A stretch of DNA of 41,591 bases from Pseudomonas sp. TNT3 (GCF_010095445.2 NZ_WFGV02000053.1:1-41591), one strand, 5' to 3'. Positions 24,283 through 33,632 are shown, counted from the first letter of the stretch. Numbers and translations: made by a program. Notes: generated by a model from the sequence alone, not told the origin.

Positions 24283-25935
24283 GTGACTGCAAATCCGCTC
24301 GACGACCCGTTCTATTACCTCAACAACTTCAAGCAAGTGCTTGATTGGCTTGAGCATCGTTACGCCGATGTGTTGAGTGTAGAGGAGCAGCGCTTTATCC
24401 ACGAATATAACCAGTTGCCCCGGGAGTCCAGGGCACTGCTGGTCCGATTGGTGATGCGCAAAGGGGTGCACTTCAGGGCGAGCAAATTGCATTACGTCGA
24501 AATCGGCGACATCGGTTGCGCCGTCGTTCCCTTGGTGGCATTGGGCTGGATTGATGAGCAGTGCCCGCTGTCCATCGATGCGTTGTTCAACGTTCTGCTC
24601 AAGTCAGAAGTGCTCCAGTGCTTTGGTGTCGCCATTGATCAGCCGAAAGGAAAAAAGAGCGATTGGCTACCGGCGCTGACCGAACAATTTCCCGAAGCCA
24701 AAAGCTTCAACCACTGGTGCGCTGCCCTCAATGAGCGATTGTTCAGCCTGACCATCATGGGCCTGTGCGACCGTTTGCGCCTGATGTTTTTCGGCAATCT
24801 TCATCAAGACTGGTCCGAGTTCGTATTGGCGGACCTGGGCATCTTCACGTATGAAAAAGTCGACATTGGCGCCGACTCTCGAGGTTTACGCAGCCGCGAC
24901 GACGTGGACGCCTGTTTCTTCCTCCACGACTGCCAGGTTCGGTTTGAATCGGGCGAAGACATCGCCGACATCGTTGAGCAGATCAACAGCCTGACGCTGC
25001 CCAATCCCTGGCTGCAACGACGTCGCGGCAAATTGATGTTCCAGATCGGTCAACACTGCGAGCGTGTGGCGCACTTTTCTACCGCCATTTCGCTCTATCG
25101 CGACTGTGCCTACCCCGGCGCACGCGTTCGGTTGATTCGTGTACTCGAGCGCTGTGCTGAATATCAGCTGGCATTGGAGCTCGCCACCCACGCCGAACAC
25201 GCCCCCGAGAGTGCCGCCGAACGCCAGCATTTGCTGCGCGTACTCCCCAGGTTGCGCCGCAAACTGGGCGGTCCCGCGATGAAGCGTGCCCCCGCCCGGC
25301 AAATGCTGCGTCTGGATCTTCAATTGCCCAGGATCGACCCGTCACTGTCGGTGGAGAGCCATGTTCTGGCGCACTTGGCGCAAACGTGCGCGCCGGTTCA
25401 TTACGTCGAAAACAGCCTGATCAATTCGCTGTTCGGCTTGCTGTGCTGGCCTGCGATTTTTGCGCCTTTGCCGGGATCGTTTTTCCACCCATTCCAGCGC
25501 GGCCCCGTTGACCTGCATGCGGAAGATTTCCACGCACGCCGCGCCGATCTGTTTCAGACCTGCCTGGCGGAACTCGACAATGGGCGCTACATCCAGACCA
25601 TCCGCGACCGTTACACCGCCAAATGGGGGGTGCAATCACCTTTCGTGTTTTGGGGCGCGTTAAGCGAGGAGCTTCTCGATCAGGCACTCGATTGCCTGCC
25701 GGCGGAGCACCTCAAACACTGGTTCAATCGCTTGTTAATGGATATCAAGGCCAATCGTGCCGGCATGCCTGACCTGATCCAGTTCTGGCCGCAGGACAAA
25801 ACCTACCGCATGATCGAAGTCAAAGGTCCGGGGGATCGTCTGCAAGACAATCAACTGCGCTGGCTGGAGTTCTGTCACGAGCATCAGATGCCGATTGCCG
25901 TCTGTTATGTGCAATGGGCGGAGCAGAGCGCTTGA
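24283..25935 (+). CDS. FAN1-type structure-specific nuclease (VRR-NUC)
   Basis: This is the bacterial homologue of human FAN1, which cuts 5' flaps and helps repair DNA interstrand crosslinks. It has 550 residues. The VRR-NUC domain is at the C-terminus: PD in GMPDLIQFWP (Asp497) and EVK in RMIEVKGPGDRLQDNQ (Glu512, Lys514). The spacing of these three matches the catalytic triad reported for P. aeruginosa FAN1, as I recall it. The N-terminal part (YYLNNFKQVLDWLEHRYADV and RALLVRLVMRKGVHFRASKL) matches the SAP-containing region of the family. The start is GTG at 24283 with no clear ribosome binding site. Its stop overlaps the next gene, so the two are probably translated together. Confidence 0.92.
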   Translation: MTANPLDDPFYYLNNFKQVLDWLEHRYADVLSVEEQRFIHEYNQLPRESRALLVRLVMRKGVHFRASKLHYVEIGDIGCAVVPLVALGWIDEQCPLSIDALFNVLLKSEVLQCFGVAIDQPKGKKSDWLPALTEQFPEAKSFNHWCAALNERLFSLTIMGLCDRLRLMFFGNLHQDWSEFVLADLGIFTYEKVDIGADSRGLRSRDDVDACFFLHDCQVRFESGEDIADIVEQINSLTLPNPWLQRRRGKLMFQIGQHCERVAHFSTAISLYRDCAYPGARVRLIRVLERCAEYQLALELATHAEHAPESAAERQHLLRVLPRLRRKLGGPAMKRAPARQMLRLDLQLPRIDPSLSVESHVLAHLAQTCAPVHYVENSLINSLFGLLCWPAIFAPLPGSFFHPFQRGPVDLHAEDFHARRADLFQTCLAELDNGRYIQTIRDRYTAKWGVQSPFVFWGALSEELLDQALDCLPAEHLKHWFNRLLMDIKANRAGMPDLIQFWPQDKTYRMIEVKGPGDRLQDNQLRWLEFCHEHQMPIAVCYVQWAEQSA

Positions 25936-28205
25936 GCTACCGTGTCGCCGTGCGGGCGCTATGTGAGTTCACTGCCAAAGTGGGCGACCTTGACCTGCGA
26001 TTCACCCCGTCGCCCACCGCGCTCGAAGGCATTGTCGGCCATCGCACGGTGGCCTCGCGCCGTAGTGAGGGCTATCAGAGCGAAGTGGCGCTTGAGGGCC
26101 AGTATCAAGCGCTGAGCGTCAAGGGCAGGGCGGATGGTTATGATCCTGCGCAAAACTGCCTGGAGGAAGTCAAAACCTATCGCGGCGACCTGACCCGGCA
26201 ACCCGCCAACCACCGGCTATTGCATTGGGCCCAGGCGAAGGTTTATGGCTGGTTGATGTGCCAGAAACTCGACCTGGCGCAGATCAATCTGGCGCTGGTG
26301 TATTTCGACATCGTCAGCGAGAAGGAAACCTGCCTGGTCGAGCGTTTCGACGCCGCGACACTGCAACAGTTTTTCGAACACCAATGCCGGCTGTTTCTAC
26401 TGTGGGCCGAGCAGGAAATGGTTCATCGCGAAGCGCGCAATCGGGGTGCGCAGAACGTCGCGTTTCCCCACATCGATTTCCGTCCGGGCCAACGGCACCT
26501 TGCCGAATCAGTGTTCAAGGCCGTCAGCACCGGCCAGTGTCTGATGGCCCAGGCACCGACGGGTATTGGCAAGACAGTGGGCACGCTGTTCCCCATGCTC
26601 AAGGCGCTGGCACCGCAGCAACTGGACAAGATCTTCTTTCTGACGGCGAAAACCCCCGGTCGCAAACTGGCCCTGGACGCTGCACAGGTGATTCTGGGGA
26701 GCGTCGATGCACCGCCGCTGCGCGTACTGGAAATGATCGCTCGCGACAAGGCATGTGAACACCCGGACAAAGCCTGTCACGGAGATTCCTGCCCGCTGGC
26801 GAAAGGTTTTTATGATCGTCTGCCAGCCGCTCGCCAGGCGGCCAGCGAACTGACGTTGTTGAACCAGGGCGCATTGCGTGAAGTCGCGCTGAACCACGAT
26901 GTCTGCCCTTATTACCTGAGCCAGGAAATGGCGCGCTGGGCCGACGTTGTGGTTGCCGACTACAACTATTACTTCGATTTCAGTGCGCTGTTGTTCGGTT
27001 TGGCCCAAGCCAACAACTGGCGGGTTGCCGTACTGGTGGATGAAGCTCACAACCTCGTGGAACGCGGACGCCAGATGTACAGCGCCACGCTGGATCAATC
27101 GACCCTGAACGGCGTGCGAAAAAGCGCGCCTGAGCCGTTGAAGAAGTCCTTGCAGCGCGTCAACCGTGAGTGGAACGCCCTGCATGATCAGCAACTCGGT
27201 GCGTACCAGGCGTATGACAGGGCTCCGGAAAAAATGCTCCAGGCGTTGTTCTCCTGCAGTGCGAGCATCGGCGATTACCTGAATGATCATCCGCAGGGCC
27301 TGGACAGCGCGTTGCAGAACTTCTATTTCGACATGCTGCAATTTTGCCGGGTGGCGGAGCTGTTCGATGAACAGTTTTTGTTCGATATCACCAAGCGCGA
27401 TCTTGATCGCAAACGAAACCTGTCCCGGCTTTGCCTGCGCAATGTGGTGCCTGCGGGGTTCATTCGCCCGCGGTTGACGGCTGCGCGCAGCACCGTGTTG
27501 TTCTCCGCCACCTTGAGCCCTCGCCACTATTACGCTGACCTGCTGGGGATGCCGACGAATACCGTGTGGATCGATGTGGAATCGCCCTTTCACGCCGATC
27601 AGCTGCAGGTTCATATCGTCAACCAGATTTCCACGCGTTTCGTTCATCGCCAGGCCTCTCTGGAGCCGATCGTTGAGTTGATAGCCCGGCAATTCATTGA
27701 AAGCCCCGGCAACTACCTGGCGTTTTTCAGCAGCTTCGATTACCTGCAGCAAGTCGCTCAATTGCTCGCTGAAAAACATCCTCATATCACTGTGTGGTCG
27801 CAATCCCGAGGTATGGGAGAAGGGCAGCGTCAGGATTTTCTCGATCAGTTCACCACTCACAGTCAGGGCGTCGGCTTTGCGGTGTTGGGCGGGGCGTTTG
27901 GCGAAGGGATCGACCTGCCCGGTGCGCGGCTGATCGGCGCGTTCATTGCCACGCTCGGGCTGGCGCAACTGAACCCGGTGAATGAACAACTGAAACACCG
28001 CATGTCCGCCATTTTTGGTGCCGGTTATGACTACACCTACCTGTATCCCGGCGTGCAGAAAGTCGTCCAGGCCGCAGGGCGCGTGATTCGTACCCAACAA
28101 GACCAAGGGGTCGTCATGCTGATCGATGATCGATTTGGCGACAGCAAGGTCAAGCAATTGCTTCCGCGATGGTGGTCGATCAGGCCGGGGATTGGTCACT
28201 CTTGA
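25932..28205 (+). CDS. XPD/DinG-like Fe-S helicase with N-terminal RecB/Cas4-like nuclease domain
   Basis: A predicted 5'-3' DNA helicase of about 757 residues. N-terminal nuclease signatures: GRADGY (Asp68), LEEVKTY (Glu79, Lys81) and QAKVY (Gln101, Tyr105), the PD-(D/E)XK plus QxxxY pattern of RecB/Cas4. Then Walker A APTGIGKT (208-215), four Cys for an Fe-S cluster (275, 282, 287, 325), DEAH (370-373) and motif VI QAAGRVIRT. The TTG at 25932 overlaps the FAN1 stop by four bases and has GGAG nine bases before it. An ATG at 25914 would add six residues but has no ribosome binding site. The coupling with FAN1 points to a shared role in crosslink or flap repair. Confidence 0.9.
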   Translation: MSYRVAVRALCEFTAKVGDLDLRFTPSPTALEGIVGHRTVASRRSEGYQSEVALEGQYQALSVKGRADGYDPAQNCLEEVKTYRGDLTRQPANHRLLHWAQAKVYGWLMCQKLDLAQINLALVYFDIVSEKETCLVERFDAATLQQFFEHQCRLFLLWAEQEMVHREARNRGAQNVAFPHIDFRPGQRHLAESVFKAVSTGQCLMAQAPTGIGKTVGTLFPMLKALAPQQLDKIFFLTAKTPGRKLALDAAQVILGSVDAPPLRVLEMIARDKACEHPDKACHGDSCPLAKGFYDRLPAARQAASELTLLNQGALREVALNHDVCPYYLSQEMARWADVVVADYNYYFDFSALLFGLAQANNWRVAVLVDEAHNLVERGRQMYSATLDQSTLNGVRKSAPEPLKKSLQRVNREWNALHDQQLGAYQAYDRAPEKMLQALFSCSASIGDYLNDHPQGLDSALQNFYFDMLQFCRVAELFDEQFLFDITKRDLDRKRNLSRLCLRNVVPAGFIRPRLTAARSTVLFSATLSPRHYYADLLGMPTNTVWIDVESPFHADQLQVHIVNQISTRFVHRQASLEPIVELIARQFIESPGNYLAFFSSFDYLQQVAQLLAEKHPHITVWSQSRGMGEGQRQDFLDQFTTHSQGVGFAVLGGAFGEGIDLPGARLIGAFIATLGLAQLNPVNEQLKHRMSAIFGAGYDYTYLYPGVQKVVQAAGRVIRTQQDQGVVMLIDDRFGDSKVKQLLPRWWSIRPGIGHS

Positions 28206-28374
28206 AAACCACCACCCATGACACGCTAATACCTGGCCATGTCTACAACGACCTGTACGCCTGCATCATCAAATACATGTATCGATGAGCCATTACGTCC
28301 GATTGTGTTTTTGTGTCTTCCCAAATTCCCGGTTTGTCTCATACTCCTGAAAACAGAATTGACGTGAGGGTTGA

Positions 28375-30297
28375 ATGAGCGAGGATCGGAGAAAGGCTGG
28401 CGCCATCGCGGAAAAGCGTTTTCGCCTGTTGATCGATGCCGTGATCGACTACGCGATCTACATGCTTGATCCCGAGGGCATCATTACCAGCTGGAACGCC
28501 GGTGCCAAGCGTTTCAAGGGGTATGAAGAAGCCGAGATTCTCGGTGAACATTTCTCGCGTTTCTACACCGACGATGATCGCCGTGCCGGTTTGCCTGAGA
28601 GGGCGTTGGACACGGCCATCCGCGAAGGGCGTTTCGAGGGAGAGGGGTGGCGTGTTCGCAAGGACGGCTCACGTTTCTGGTGCCACGTGGTGATCGATCC
28701 GATTATCGATCCTTCGGGTGTTCTGCTTGGGTTCGCCAAGATCACCCGTGATCTCACTGATCGAAAAATGGCCGAGGAAGTCCTCAAGCAAAGCGAGCAA
28801 CAGTTCCGGCTGCTGGTGCAAAGCGTCACCGACTACGCGATCTATATGCTCGACGCCAATGGTCGCCTGACCAATTGGAACCCAGGCGCACAACGCATCA
28901 AGGGTTACCTGCCCGAAGAAGTCGTTGGTCGGCATTTTTCCATGTTCTACACCCCCGAAGACCGTGCCGCCGGCGAGCCACAACGGGCGCTGGAAACAGC
29001 AGTGCGCGAGGGGCGATTCGAAAACAAAGCCTGGCGAGTGCGCAAAGACGGTACGCGGTTTATGGCGCACGTGGTGGTCGACCCCATTTGGGGAGATACC
29101 GGCACGTTGCTGGGCTTTGCCAAAATTACCCGGGACATCACGGAAGCGACCCTTGCACAGCAGACGCTGGAGCAAACACGCGAAGCCTTGTTCCAGGCGC
29201 AGAAAATGCAGGCCATCGGTCAACTCAGTGGCGGCATCGCCCACGACTTCAATAACCTGCTGACAGTGATCCTCGGCAACCTGGAGATCATCCGCAAACG
29301 CTCGGGTAACGAACCTAAAATCACTCGCCTGGTGGACAACGCCACTCAAGGTGCCCTGCGCGGTGTAACGCTGACCCAACGCATGCTGGCATTTGCCAGG
29401 CGCCAGGAACTGAAGACCGAGCCGGTGCAGATTCCAGCGTTGGTGCAGGGGATTATGGGGCTGATGCGCAGTGCTCTGGGGCCTTCGGTGAAGCTGGATA
29501 CGCGTTTCCCGGATGAGCTGGAACCGGCGCTGGTCGACGTCAATCAGCTTGAACTGGCACTGCTTAATCTCATCACCAATGCTCGGGATGCCATGCCTGC
29601 CGGGGGCCGAATCGTCATCAGCGCCGAGATGGAAGACGTACGTGCGCAGTCCAGCCTGGCACTGGCGGCTGGACGCTACGTCTGTCTGAGTGTCAGTGAC
29701 ACCGGTGAAGGCATGGATGAAACGACGCTCGCTTCAGCGATGGACCCATTCTTCACCACCAAAGGCTTGGGTAAAGGGACTGGCTTGGGACTGTCGATGA
29801 TCCATGGCTTTATCGAGCAGCTAGGGGGGCGATTCATTCTCAAGAGCGAGAAGGATAAAGGCACGAGCGCGCAACTGTGGCTACCCGTCGCGTCGAGTGG
29901 CGTTGCCACTCAACCTGCAGTTGATGCAGAGCCGCCGGCTCCGGTGGCACGTCTGCGCGTCCTGGTGGTGGACGATGACAGCCTGGTCCTGACCAGTACG
30001 TGCCTGCTGCTTGAAGACCTCGGCCATCAGGTTACCGGTGCCGCGTCGGGTGCGAAGGCGCTGGAGTTGATCAGCAGTGAGCCGGATTTCGACCTGGTCA
30101 TCACCGACATGGCCATGCCCCATATGAGCGGTACCCAGTTGGCGCACTTTATCCAGATGAAAAAACCCGGCATGCCGATCATCCTTGCCACGGGCTATGC
30201 CGAACGCCTGGAGGGGTTCGCTACCAGCCTTCCGCGTTTGTCCAAACCCTTCAACCAACTCAATCTGGTGGACATTATCGCGGCGACACTCAAGTGA
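28375..30297 (+). CDS. PAS-PAS hybrid sensor histidine kinase with C-terminal receiver
   Basis: A 640-residue cytoplasmic two-component protein without membrane segments. PAS1 (about 15-130) and PAS2 (about 140-255) are tandem duplicates sharing DYAIYMLD, WRVRKDG and LLGFAKITRD. The DHp domain has the phosphoacceptor His290 in GGIAHDFNNLL. The ATPase has N402, DTGEGM (442-447) and GKGTGLGL (467-474). The receiver (528-640) has Asp578 in LVITDMAMPHMSG and a Lys in RLSKPF. It is therefore complete for autophosphorylation and internal transfer, but no output domain is attached. GAGGG precedes the ATG. The input signal is unknown. The PAS domains lack the LOV cysteine motif. Confidence 0.94.
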   Translation: MSEDRRKAGAIAEKRFRLLIDAVIDYAIYMLDPEGIITSWNAGAKRFKGYEEAEILGEHFSRFYTDDDRRAGLPERALDTAIREGRFEGEGWRVRKDGSRFWCHVVIDPIIDPSGVLLGFAKITRDLTDRKMAEEVLKQSEQQFRLLVQSVTDYAIYMLDANGRLTNWNPGAQRIKGYLPEEVVGRHFSMFYTPEDRAAGEPQRALETAVREGRFENKAWRVRKDGTRFMAHVVVDPIWGDTGTLLGFAKITRDITEATLAQQTLEQTREALFQAQKMQAIGQLSGGIAHDFNNLLTVILGNLEIIRKRSGNEPKITRLVDNATQGALRGVTLTQRMLAFARRQELKTEPVQIPALVQGIMGLMRSALGPSVKLDTRFPDELEPALVDVNQLELALLNLITNARDAMPAGGRIVISAEMEDVRAQSSLALAAGRYVCLSVSDTGEGMDETTLASAMDPFFTTKGLGKGTGLGLSMIHGFIEQLGGRFILKSEKDKGTSAQLWLPVASSGVATQPAVDAEPPAPVARLRVLVVDDDSLVLTSTCLLLEDLGHQVTGAASGAKALELISSEPDFDLVITDMAMPHMSGTQLAHFIQMKKPGMPIILATGYAERLEGFATSLPRLSKPFNQLNLVDIIAATLK

Positions 30298-30350
30298 TAT
30301 TGGGCTGAACTTGTCCGGAGGCGTTTCTTCTAACTGTTTTCCCTCCTGAT

Positions 30351-30896
30351 GTGACGCCCGTGCCAAGAATACTGACTGAAGCCACGCCTGAAGAAGCCCT
30401 GACCGAACACAATGCCAAGATGTTTGGTTCTCCCAAAGAGCGCCTTGATTTCTACCGCCGGGAGATCCAGTACGAAACCAGCATCCTGGCCAACCGCACT
30501 GATGCCTACCTGGCGGCTCAATCGTTCCTGGTGATCGCCTTTGCGTCTTGCATGGCCAATTTGAATCCGGAATGGGGAAAGCTGTTCACACTGGTCGTTC
30601 CCCCCTTCCTGGCGCTGTTGGGGCTACTGAGTTCACTGAACGCCTGGCCAGGCATTCGTGCGGCGTACGACATCATTGATCACTGGCATTTCAAGCAGAG
30701 TGAGTTGCTGCGCAGTGAACCGTTGATGGGGTTGGCATACGATGAATCGCCGTTGTTCAGCGAAATGGAATCGTCACACAAGGGGTACCGAAAATCGTTG
30801 CTGTTTTCGGTGCGAACTCCCTGGATCTTCGCGACATTCTGGGTGCTGCTGGGGGCATATGCCGTTTTCATTCAGGTGACGAATCCGGGTGGGTAA
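30351..30896 (+). CDS. Small inner-membrane protein of unknown function
   Basis: About 181 residues, starting at GTG (30351 or 30360; neither has a good ribosome binding site). Three hydrophobic stretches: AYLAAQSFLVIAFASCMANL, LFTLVVPPFLALLGLLSSLN and TPWIFATFWVLLGAYAVFIQ. The N-terminal RLDFYRREIQYETSILANRT, just before the first helix, gives a general resemblance to small multi-helix membrane proteins of the RipA or SLATT sort, but I cannot assign it. It follows the hybrid kinase by 53 bp and could be co-transcribed with it. Confidence 0.7.
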   Translation: MTPVPRILTEATPEEALTEHNAKMFGSPKERLDFYRREIQYETSILANRTDAYLAAQSFLVIAFASCMANLNPEWGKLFTLVVPPFLALLGLLSSLNAWPGIRAAYDIIDHWHFKQSELLRSEPLMGLAYDESPLFSEMESSHKGYRKSLLFSVRTPWIFATFWVLLGAYAVFIQVTNPGG

Positions 30897-30950
30897 ATAA
30901 CCCGGATTTTATCAGGATGGTTTTTCGATGCGGTGTCGATGTTAAATCCC

Positions 30951-31040
30951 GGGGGGCTTCGCCCCCAACGCAGGCTGCGCCAGCTGCTACAGGGGGCGCG
31001 ATTTCACACTGACCTTGTAGCAGCTGCCGAAGGCTGCGTC
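30951..31040. repeat. REPIN plus G/C hairpin downstream of the membrane protein
   Basis: GGGGGC-TTC-GCCCCC at 30951-30965 is followed by inverted REPs: CGCAGGCTGCGCCAGCTGCTAC ends at 30990, and GTAGCAGCTGCCGAAGGCTG starts at 31017. The spacer is 26 nt. This is the same REP family as the 142-bp array near the RAYT gene, inverted relative to it. It lies between two convergent genes and may act as a transcription stop. Confidence 0.82.
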
Positions 31041-31079
31041 CGACTGCGAAGCAGGCGCTGGCCTGATACCTCAGGTCAA

Positions 31080-31556
31080 TCAAGCCGCCAGGTTCCCCGC
31101 ACTCATTTCCTTCTTGTACTGTGCCTTCAGCGCCTCCATCTGTGCGCCCAACTCTTCCAGCTCAGCTTTACCCAGCAACTTTTTCGCCTGAGGAAACATC
31201 TCGGTTTCTTCCTCTTCGATGTGATGCTCCAGCAGCTCCTTCACCACTTTCACCCGACCGGCAAATTCCGGTGTGGAGGGGTCGGTGACCTTGAGATCCG
31301 GCAGCACCAGCGAGTCGACAGTGCGGTGTTCTTCCTTGGCTTCGTAGTACATGATTTCCTGTTCTTTGCCGCCGGCCTTTTTATAGGCGGGATACAGCAC
31401 TTCCTCTTCCAGTCGGGTATGGATGGTGATTTCCATTTCCAGCTTGGCAATCAGCTCGGTGCGTTTTTTAACCCCACGTTCGGTGGACTCACTCAGTTGG
31501 GTCAGGATGCCTTTCACGCGTTCATGGTCGGCTTTCAACAGGTCGATGGCGTTCAT
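31080..31556 (-). CDS. Hemerythrin-domain protein
   Basis: A 158-residue HHE cation-binding protein with a di-iron four-helix bundle. Ligand candidates: His in LLKADHERVKG, His and Glu in TIHTRLEEEVLYPA, His in KEEHRTVDSLV, and His and Glu in LLEHHIEEEETEMFP. Such proteins bind oxygen, nitric oxide or iron and are often linked with oxidative or nitrosative stress. The ATG at 31556 is preferred; a TTG five codons upstream is possible. There is no signal peptide, so it is cytoplasmic. It is divergent from the zinc alcohol dehydrogenase. Confidence 0.92.
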   Translation of the reverse strand: MNAIDLLKADHERVKGILTQLSESTERGVKKRTELIAKLEMEITIHTRLEEEVLYPAYKKAGGKEQEIMYYEAKEEHRTVDSLVLPDLKVTDPSTPEFAGRVKVVKELLEHHIEEEETEMFPQAKKLLGKAELEELGAQMEALKAQYKKEMSAGNLAA

Positions 31557-31900
31557 GATCGGTTCTCTCAAATAGTCACGGATTAGGCGCTAGCGGTTTC
31601 GATGCCGAAGGTCGCTCATAGTCCTGGAGCATTTGTCGTGCCGGTTTTGATGAGTGGATAAATATCAATTAAAACAACAGGTTAATCACGCCGCCAAAGA
31701 CCTGGAGTCATGCAGCCTGCATGAGTGGCAAACATTCTTCATGCAGTTCGCAGTGCAGGCAGAATCCACACAGATCGCCGGAGATTCACAGGCTGACCGC
31801 CGATCAGAATGAACCGCCACCTGACTGAACTCACGGCTTGCCGTCGCTCCCTTAATACAGACACCCGGTGTCTTTAATAATGACCAGCGAGGATGCAGCC
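31557..31900. promoter_or_regulatory. Divergent hemerythrin-alcohol dehydrogenase promoter region with two palindromes
   Basis: The 344-bp gap holds CATGCAGCCTGCATG (31709-31723), a perfect palindrome around a central C. It also holds GACACCCGGTGTC (31860-31872), 28 bp before the dehydrogenase ATG and within its likely leader. Either could be an operator. I see no convincing -35/-10 pair and no gene here. Confidence 0.4.
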
Positions 31901-33124
31901 ATGCGAGCAATGACTTATCACGGTGCCCATGATGTCAGGGTTGAAACCGTCCCCGATCCCACCATCGAAGCCGCTGACGACATCATCTTGCGGGTCACGG
32001 CGACGGCTATTTGCGGGTCTGACCTGCACTTGTACCGAGGCAAGATTCCCACGGTCGAGCATGGCGATATCTTTGGTCATGAGTTCATGGGCATCGTTGA
32101 AGAAACCGGGTCCGCCGTGACTGCCGTCCAGCGCGGTGATCGTGTAGTGATTCCCTTTGTGATCGCCTGTGGTGACTGTTTCTTTTGTCAGCAAGAGTTA
32201 TTCGCCTGCTGCGAAACCACCAATGAAGGGCCTGGCGGCAGCCTGAATAAAAAAGTCATCCCGCCACCGGCAGCCTTGTTCGGTTTCAGTCGGCTGTATG
32301 GCGGCATTCCGGGCGGACAGGCCGAGCTTGTCCGCGTCCCCAAAGCCAACACCGGGCCTTTCAAGGTCCCGGGGTTGCTGGCCGACGAGAAAGTGCTGTT
32401 CCTCTCGGACATCTTGCCGACCGCGTGGCAGGCGGTGATCAACGCCAATATCGTGCAGGGTTCCAGTGTCGCCATTTTTGGCGCCGGGCCGGTGGGGTTG
32501 TTGAGTGCCGCGTGCGCGAGAATGCTCGGCGCCGAGCAGATCTTCATGGTTGATCACCACAACTATCGGCTGGCTTACGCGCAAAGTGCTTACGGGGTGA
32601 TCCCGATCAATTTCGATGACGACGATGACCCGGCCGACACGATCATTCGTCAGACCGCGGGCAGCCGTGGCGTTGACGCGGTCATCGATGCGGTTGGATT
32701 CGAAGCCAAGGGCAGCACCACAGAAACGGTGCTTGCGACCTTGAAAATGGAAGGCGGGAGCGGCAAGGCGTTACGTCAATGCATTGCGGCAGTGCGCCGG
32801 GGAGGGGTGGTCAGTGTGCCCGGCGTCTATACCGGTTTCATCCACGGCTTCCTGTTTGGGGACGCCTTTGACAAAGGCCTCACGTTCAAAATGGGCCAGA
32901 CGCACGTCCAGCGGTATTTACCGGAGTTGCTTGGGTACATCGAAACGGGACGTTTGCAACCGGAAGCCATCGTCACCCACAGGATGTCCCTGGAACAGGC
33001 GGCTGAGGGGTACAAGATTTTCGATAAAAAACAGGAGGAGTGCCGCAAGGTCATTCTGACGCCGGGTTCCAGCGATGTGCCATTGGCTGAGACATTTGAA
33101 ACTGAAGCGGTACCCGTGATGTAG
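31901..33124 (+). CDS. Zinc-dependent alcohol dehydrogenase (glutathione-independent formaldehyde dehydrogenase-like)
   Basis: A medium-chain zinc dehydrogenase of 407 residues. Catalytic zinc ligands: Cys in TAICGSDLHLY and His-Glu in GDIFGHEFMG. Structural zinc cysteines: CGDCFFCQQELFACC. NAD-binding motif: IFGAGPVGLLSA. The extra length and the inserts FDDDDDPADTI and PGVYTGFIHGFLFGDAFDKG resemble the FdhA/YjmD-like group of putative formaldehyde dehydrogenases. The ATG at 31901 has GAGGA nine bases upstream. A longer frame to 31868 lacks this. The true substrate is unproven. Confidence 0.9.
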   Translation: MRAMTYHGAHDVRVETVPDPTIEAADDIILRVTATAICGSDLHLYRGKIPTVEHGDIFGHEFMGIVEETGSAVTAVQRGDRVVIPFVIACGDCFFCQQELFACCETTNEGPGGSLNKKVIPPPAALFGFSRLYGGIPGGQAELVRVPKANTGPFKVPGLLADEKVLFLSDILPTAWQAVINANIVQGSSVAIFGAGPVGLLSAACARMLGAEQIFMVDHHNYRLAYAQSAYGVIPINFDDDDDPADTIIRQTAGSRGVDAVIDAVGFEAKGSTTETVLATLKMEGGSGKALRQCIAAVRRGGVVSVPGVYTGFIHGFLFGDAFDKGLTFKMGQTHVQRYLPELLGYIETGRLQPEAIVTHRMSLEQAAEGYKIFDKKQEECRKVILTPGSSDVPLAETFETEAVPVM

Positions 33125-33151
33125 CAACTCCCCTTGTACAAGCAAAGCTTG

Positions 33152-33184
33152 GTCTGGGCGGCGTTCCAACGATGCCGCCCAGAC
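33152..33184. terminator. Bidirectional hairpin after the alcohol dehydrogenase
   Basis: A perfect 11-bp stem (GTCTGGGCGGC/GCCGCCCAGAC) with an 11-nt loop lies 27 bp after the dehydrogenase stop. There is no strong T run, so it may stop transcription only in part. Confidence 0.55.
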
Positions 33185-33213
33185 GACCATTTCCTTCAGG
33201 TGTATTTGCCGAT

Positions 33214-33516
33214 TTACACGCCTGGTCTCATACCGTCATCGCGAGCAAGCTTTGCTCCTACAGGTCCCGGCTGCGGCATCTGTGGAAAATCCTCATTGAG
33301 CACCCGCAGATGCTCAATAGCTTCCGCGAATTTGACATCAGCCTTCCTGCGCATCGCCTGATAGCGGTCAAACTGCTCCCCATCCAGCTCACTGCCTTCA
33401 AGCAATGCGAAGGCACACTGATTCAATGTTTCAGCTTCTTCAAACATCTGACGATTACGTTGCAGGGCGAATTCGCGACAGGCTTTGAGTTCATCGCGAG
33501 TGGAATAGTGAATCAT
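33214..33516 (-). CDS. Small unknown protein whose 3' end runs through a REP element
   Basis: A 100-residue soluble, charged, mostly helical protein beginning MIHYSTRDELKACREFALQR. I do not recognise it. AAGGTG stands seven bases before the ATG at 33516. The last 17 or so residues (GPVGAKLARDDGMRPGV) are encoded by the REP at 33237-33261 and its flank. This suggests that the original stop was lost or that a REP inserted near the 3' end. The codon pattern and helix-like sequence before that point look genuine. Confidence 0.65.
   Translation of the reverse strand: MIHYSTRDELKACREFALQRNRQMFEEAETLNQCAFALLEGSELDGEQFDRYQAMRRKADVKFAEAIEHLRVLNEDFPQMPQPGPVGAKLARDDGMRPGV
33237..33261 (-). repeat. REP element inside the 3' end of a coding region
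   Basis: On the minus strand it reads GTAGGAGCAAAGCTTGCTCG followed by CGATG, the common GTAG-type REP. It overlaps the last residues of the small unknown gene. Confidence 0.8.
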
Positions 33517-33632
33517 GACCGGCACCTTAAAGTCGGAGGAGGTTGATTAATAGGCACCGGCAATGCGAAAGGATTTCAAATTTATGATCGCCAAATTTCG
33601 ATAATCAACCCCGTCAAAGCGCGTGCGAAAAA

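Noticed and set aside
26508..28199. A 563-codon minus-strand frame inside the Fe-S helicase gene
   Set aside because: It is antisense to a gene with complete helicase motifs. Its composition is typical of a mirror frame and it has no recognisable domain.
25932..28205. Reading the Cas4-like nuclease domain of the helicase as a sign of a CRISPR or defence system
   Set aside because: No cas genes, arrays or other defence genes are adjacent. The partner is FAN1, which points to DNA repair.
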